In this document: positions 61,476 through 64,000 of the stretch, piece by piece | Layout: each line of letters begins with the position of its first letter | Position numbering within the stretch: the first letter of the stretch is position 1 | Assembly: GCF_004912275.1 (NCBI RefSeq) | Contig: NZ_STGY01000076.1 | Span: 48,128-112,127, forward strand | DNA length: 64,000 nucleotides | Reading direction: 5' to 3' | Source of the DNA: Glycomyces buryatensis | Lineage (GTDB): Bacteria; Actinomycetota; Actinomycetes; Mycobacteriales; Micromonosporaceae | Translations under genes and position numbers: made by a program | The notes under the pieces: model-generated | What the model saw: the letters and a program-made list of their open reading frames with translations, nothing else | Told to the model about the DNA's origin: nothing | The model's database searches: none

Positions 61476-62470
61476 AACTCGGCGCCTACACCGCCTGCCT
61501 GCACGACCGCCCCCTGGAGCAGGCCCTCGATCTGCTCGCCGAGCTGGGTCTCACCAGCGCGGAGGTGAACACTGGAGGGTTCCTGCCCGCCCCTCACGTT
61601 CCGATCGAGAGCATCCTCGCCTCGGATTCGGCCCGCGACGACTACCTCGGCCTGTACGACAAGGCCGGTATCGCCCTTACCGGGCTCAACTGCAACGGCA
61701 ACCCGCTGCACCCCGACCCCGCGGTCGGGACCGTGCAAGCCGAAGACCTGCGCCGCTCCATCGAGGTCGCAAGTCGCCTGGGCGTCAAGCGGATCGTCAC
61801 CATGTCGGGCCTTCCGGCGGGCGAAGCGAGCGGTGAGCGCGTGAACTGGGTGGTCAACCCCTGGAACACCACCCTGCTCGAATCAATCGAGTACCAGTGG
61901 GAGGTCCTCGTCCCGTTCTGGAAGGACATCCAGGCGCGCGCCGCGGACGCCGACGTGAAGATCGCCATCGAGCTGCACCCACACAACACGGTCTTCAACC
62001 CGGCCACCTTCCTGCGGCTCGCCGAGGCCATCGACTCCACCCACGTCGGCGTGGAGATGGACCCGAGCCACCTGTTCTGGCAGGGCATGGACCCGGTCGC
62101 CGTGGTGGACCACCTCGGCGAGTGGATCTTCCACGCCGCCGCCAAGGACATCAAGATCTACGAGGACAGCGTCAAGATCAACGGCGTCCTCGACGAGCGG
62201 TTCACCCGCATCCCGCTGGAGGATGACCCCCTCCCGGTCGGCGGCCGATACACCGTCACGCGTTGGCCCGCGAACCCCACCTGGGAGTTCGTCGCGCTTG
62301 GCCAGGGGCACGACAACGCCTACTGGACGCGCTTCCTGCAGGCGCTCCACCGGGTCGACCCGGACATGGCCGTGAACATCGAGCACGAGGACCAGCACTT
62401 CGACCGCGTCGAGGGCCTGCGCCTCGCCGCCGAAAACCTGAAGGCCGCCTACACCGCGGCCGGAATCTAG
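61472..62470 (+). CDS. Sugar phosphate isomerase/epimerase (inositol-type operon)
   Basis: 332 aa xylose-isomerase-like TIM barrel. MKLGAYTACLHDRPLEQALDLLAELGLTSAEVNTGGFLP at the start, IAIELHPHNTVFNP near 165, VGVEMDPSHLFWQGMDP near 195 and the NIEHEDQHFD metal-ligand strand near 300. Overlaps the dehydrogenase stop by four bases. Resembles the epimerases found with inositol catabolic dehydrogenases (IolI/IolE-like); exact reaction not assigned. Confidence 0.83.
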   Translation: MKLGAYTACLHDRPLEQALDLLAELGLTSAEVNTGGFLPAPHVPIESILASDSARDDYLGLYDKAGIALTGLNCNGNPLHPDPAVGTVQAEDLRRSIEVASRLGVKRIVTMSGLPAGEASGERVNWVVNPWNTTLLESIEYQWEVLVPFWKDIQARAADADVKIAIELHPHNTVFNPATFLRLAEAIDSTHVGVEMDPSHLFWQGMDPVAVVDHLGEWIFHAAAKDIKIYEDSVKINGVLDERFTRIPLEDDPLPVGGRYTVTRWPANPTWEFVALGQGHDNAYWTRFLQALHRVDPDMAVNIEHEDQHFDRVEGLRLAAENLKAAYTAAGI

Positions 62471-62531
62471 ATTCCGCAACGGAATCACTGCCCATTCAGC
62501 AAGCTGACGAAGCAAGGAAGAAGGATCACCG

Positions 62532-63527
62532 ATGAAGTTGCTTCCCTTCAAAAATATGGCCTTCAAGTGGAGACTCGCGGCCTTGGCCGCGGCGATCGCC
62601 CTAGGTGCAGCGGCCTGCTCCAGCGAGGGCGGGCGCGAAGCCGACGAGCAGTCGGCCACCGACGACGTCGACTTGACGATCGCGATGATCACCCACGCCC
62701 CCTCGGGGGACACGTTCTGGGACATCATCCGCAAGGGCGCCGAGGACGCCGCCGACAACTACGGCGTCGACTTCGAGTACTCCAACAGCATTGAGCTCAG
62801 CGAGCAGGCGACGCTCGTCCAGAACGCCGTCGACCGCGGTGTGGACGGCATCGCTATCTCCAATCCGAACCCGGACGCGCTCAACCCGGCGATCCAGGAG
62901 GCGGTCGACGCCGGCATCCCGGTCGTCGAGTTCAACGCGGGCGTCGACAACTGGCAGGACTCGGGCGCGCTCATGTTCTTCGGCCAGAACGAGACCGTCT
63001 CGGGCGTGGCCGCGGGGGAGCGGCTCGCCGCCGAAGACGCGGGCAAGGTCCTGTGCGTTCTCCAGTCCCAGGGCCAGGTCCAGCTTGAAGCCCGCTGCGA
63101 CGGTGTCATCGAAGGCTTCGGGGGCGAGACGGAGAAGCTCTACGTGGACGGCGAGGACATGACCTCGGTCCAGTCCACCATCGAGGCGAAGCTGCGTGAG
63201 GACCCCGCGATCACGCACGTCATGACGCTCGGCGCGCCGATCGCGATGACCGCCATCCAGTCGGCCGAGGCCGCCGGATCCGAGGCGAAGGTCGCCACCT
63301 TCGACCTCAACGGCGAAGCGGTCGGCGCGATCCAGGACGGCAGCCTCCTCTGGGCCATCGACCAGCAGCCCTACCTACAGGGCTTCCACTCGGTCAACGG
63401 ACTGGTCCTATACGCCACCAACGGCAATGTCCTGGGTGGCGGTGAAGCGGTCCTGACCGGGCCGACCTTCGTGGATACCACCAACGTCGACGCGGTCGCC
63501 GAGTACGCCGAACGCGGCACCCGATAA
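62532..63527 (+). CDS. Sugar ABC importer substrate-binding lipoprotein (RbsB/periplasmic-binding type 4)
   Basis: 331 aa. Lipoprotein signal with lipobox GAAAC (Cys near 28). Two-lobed periplasmic-binding fold: LTIAMITHAPSGDTFWDIIRKGAEDAADNYGVDFEY, GVDGIAISNPNPDALNPAI, GIPVVEFNAG, HVMTLGAPIAMTAI, VATFDLNGEAVGAIQDG. This is the ribose/inositol-type binding protein family. Permease and ATPase are not in the window and may lie downstream. A hairpin after the stop could raise its transcript level relative to iolC. Confidence 0.87.
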   Translation: MKLLPFKNMAFKWRLAALAAAIALGAAACSSEGGREADEQSATDDVDLTIAMITHAPSGDTFWDIIRKGAEDAADNYGVDFEYSNSIELSEQATLVQNAVDRGVDGIAISNPNPDALNPAIQEAVDAGIPVVEFNAGVDNWQDSGALMFFGQNETVSGVAAGERLAAEDAGKVLCVLQSQGQVQLEARCDGVIEGFGGETEKLYVDGEDMTSVQSTIEAKLREDPAITHVMTLGAPIAMTAIQSAEAAGSEAKVATFDLNGEAVGAIQDGSLLWAIDQQPYLQGFHSVNGLVLYATNGNVLGGGEAVLTGPTFVDTTNVDAVAEYAERGTR

Positions 63528-63535
63528 CCGAGACC

Positions 63536-63573
63536 GGTGCTCCTCCGCGTCGTTCCGTGCACGGAGGAGCACC
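63536..63573 (+). terminator. Intercistronic hairpin between binding protein and iolC
   Basis: GGTGCTCCTCCG (63536-63547) and CGGAGGAGCACC (63562-63573) form a perfect 12-base stem with a 14-base loop. There is no T-tract, so it is probably a partial terminator or mRNA-stabilising structure rather than a full stop. Confidence 0.6.
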
Positions 63574-63605
63574 ACTCGATCCACTAGCCAAGAAGGAGCC
63601 AACCG

Positions 63606-64000
63606 GTGTCGCCAAAGGCATCAGATCCGTTCGAGGTTCTCACCATGGGCCGGGTCGGCGTGGACATCTACCCGAACCAGGTCGGCGTGGGCCTGGACGA
63701 GGTGACGTCGTTCGGGAAGTACCTGGGCGGCAGCCCCACCAATGTCGCGGTCGCGGCGGCCCGCTATGGGCGCTCCAGCGCGGTCATCACCCGTACCGGG
63801 ATGGACCCGTTCGGCCGTTTCATTCACCTAGCCCTGCAGGACTATCGGGTGGACGACCGCTTCGTGTCCGAGGTCCGCGGGCTTCCGACTCCGGTCACGT
63901 TCTGCGAGATCTTCCCGCCGGACGACTTCCCGATCTACTTCTACCGCGAGCCCAAGGCACCGGACCTGGACATCCGGCCCGATGAACTGGACCTGGACGC
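63606..64000 (+). CDS. iolC: 5-dehydro-2-deoxygluconokinase IolC, N-terminal part
   Basis: About 131 residues before the window ends. PfkB fold: FEVLTMGRVGVDIYPNQVGVGLDEVTSFGKYLGGSPTNVAVAAARYGR, with the GGSPTN substrate loop. VTFCEIFPPDDFPIYFYREPKAPDL near 100-125 is diagnostic for IolC. It phosphorylates 5-dehydro-2-deoxy-D-gluconate in myo-inositol catabolism. GTG 63606 has AAGGAG seven bases upstream. Presence of iolC identifies the operon as inositol-type. Confidence 0.9.
   Translation, partial: MSPKASDPFEVLTMGRVGVDIYPNQVGVGLDEVTSFGKYLGGSPTNVAVAAARYGRSSAVITRTGMDPFGRFIHLALQDYRVDDRFVSEVRGLPTPVTFCEIFPPDDFPIYFYREPKAPDLDIRPDELDLD

Overview
The window is high-GC actinobacterial DNA: Tat signal peptides, ricin-B lectin modules on secreted enzymes, GTG starts, tight ATGA overlaps, XRE-NB-ARC-TPR regulation. 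It looks like a soil or plant-associated filamentous actinomycete (Glycomycetaceae, Micromonosporaceae or Streptomyces-like; the genus cannot be fixed from sequence alone). Its main content is plant cell-wall polysaccharide degradation and catabolism of the released sugars.

Layout. 1-2.4 kb: 5' part of a subtilisin-like protease, a membrane-anchored DsbA-like protein and a small membrane protein. 2.5-8.4 kb: two secreted right-handed beta-helix proteins. 8.7-24.1 kb: an L-fucose locus containing every step of the non-phosphorylative pathway (mutarotase, dehydrogenase, fuconolactonase, fuconate dehydratase, 2-keto-3-deoxyfuconate dehydrogenase, FAH-type diketo-acid hydrolase, L-lactate dehydrogenase), an ABC importer, a FadR-type GntR regulator, an unassigned 486-aa protein and a secreted GH29 alpha-L-fucosidase. 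Six copies of a TGTATGAT-type element lie upstream of the regulator, both catabolic arms, the importer, GH29, one beta-helix protein and a distant GH2 enzyme, which suggests one fucose regulon.

24-31.9 kb is an accessory patch: transposase remnants, a methyltransferase, an orphan Imm10-like immunity gene, an XRE-NB-ARC-TPR regulator and helicase/HTH debris. 31.9-46.1 kb holds secreted esterase/GH62/GH2/GH43/ricin genes for arabinose- and galactose-bearing hemicelluloses, interrupted by an intact IS701-type element and a second IS end. 46.5-57.4 kb holds GH5, a DUF5060/DUF5605-type glycosidase, GH36, GH74 xyloglucanase, a sugar isomerase and an oxidoreductase. Several 5' gene stubs in this stretch (isomerase leader, Tat peptide, binding protein, GH29) mark deletions. 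57.4-64 kb: a nucleoside-sugar-type epimerase, an SDR relic, and a LacI regulator divergent from an inositol-type operon ending in a partial iolC, with three identical TAGACCGGTCTA operators between them.

Working model (inference): GH74, GH5, GH2, GH29, GH36, GH43, GH62 and a GDSL esterase strip fucosylated xyloglucan or related hemicellulose outside the cell; L-fucose is imported and oxidised to pyruvate plus L-lactate, and lactate is oxidised to pyruvate.
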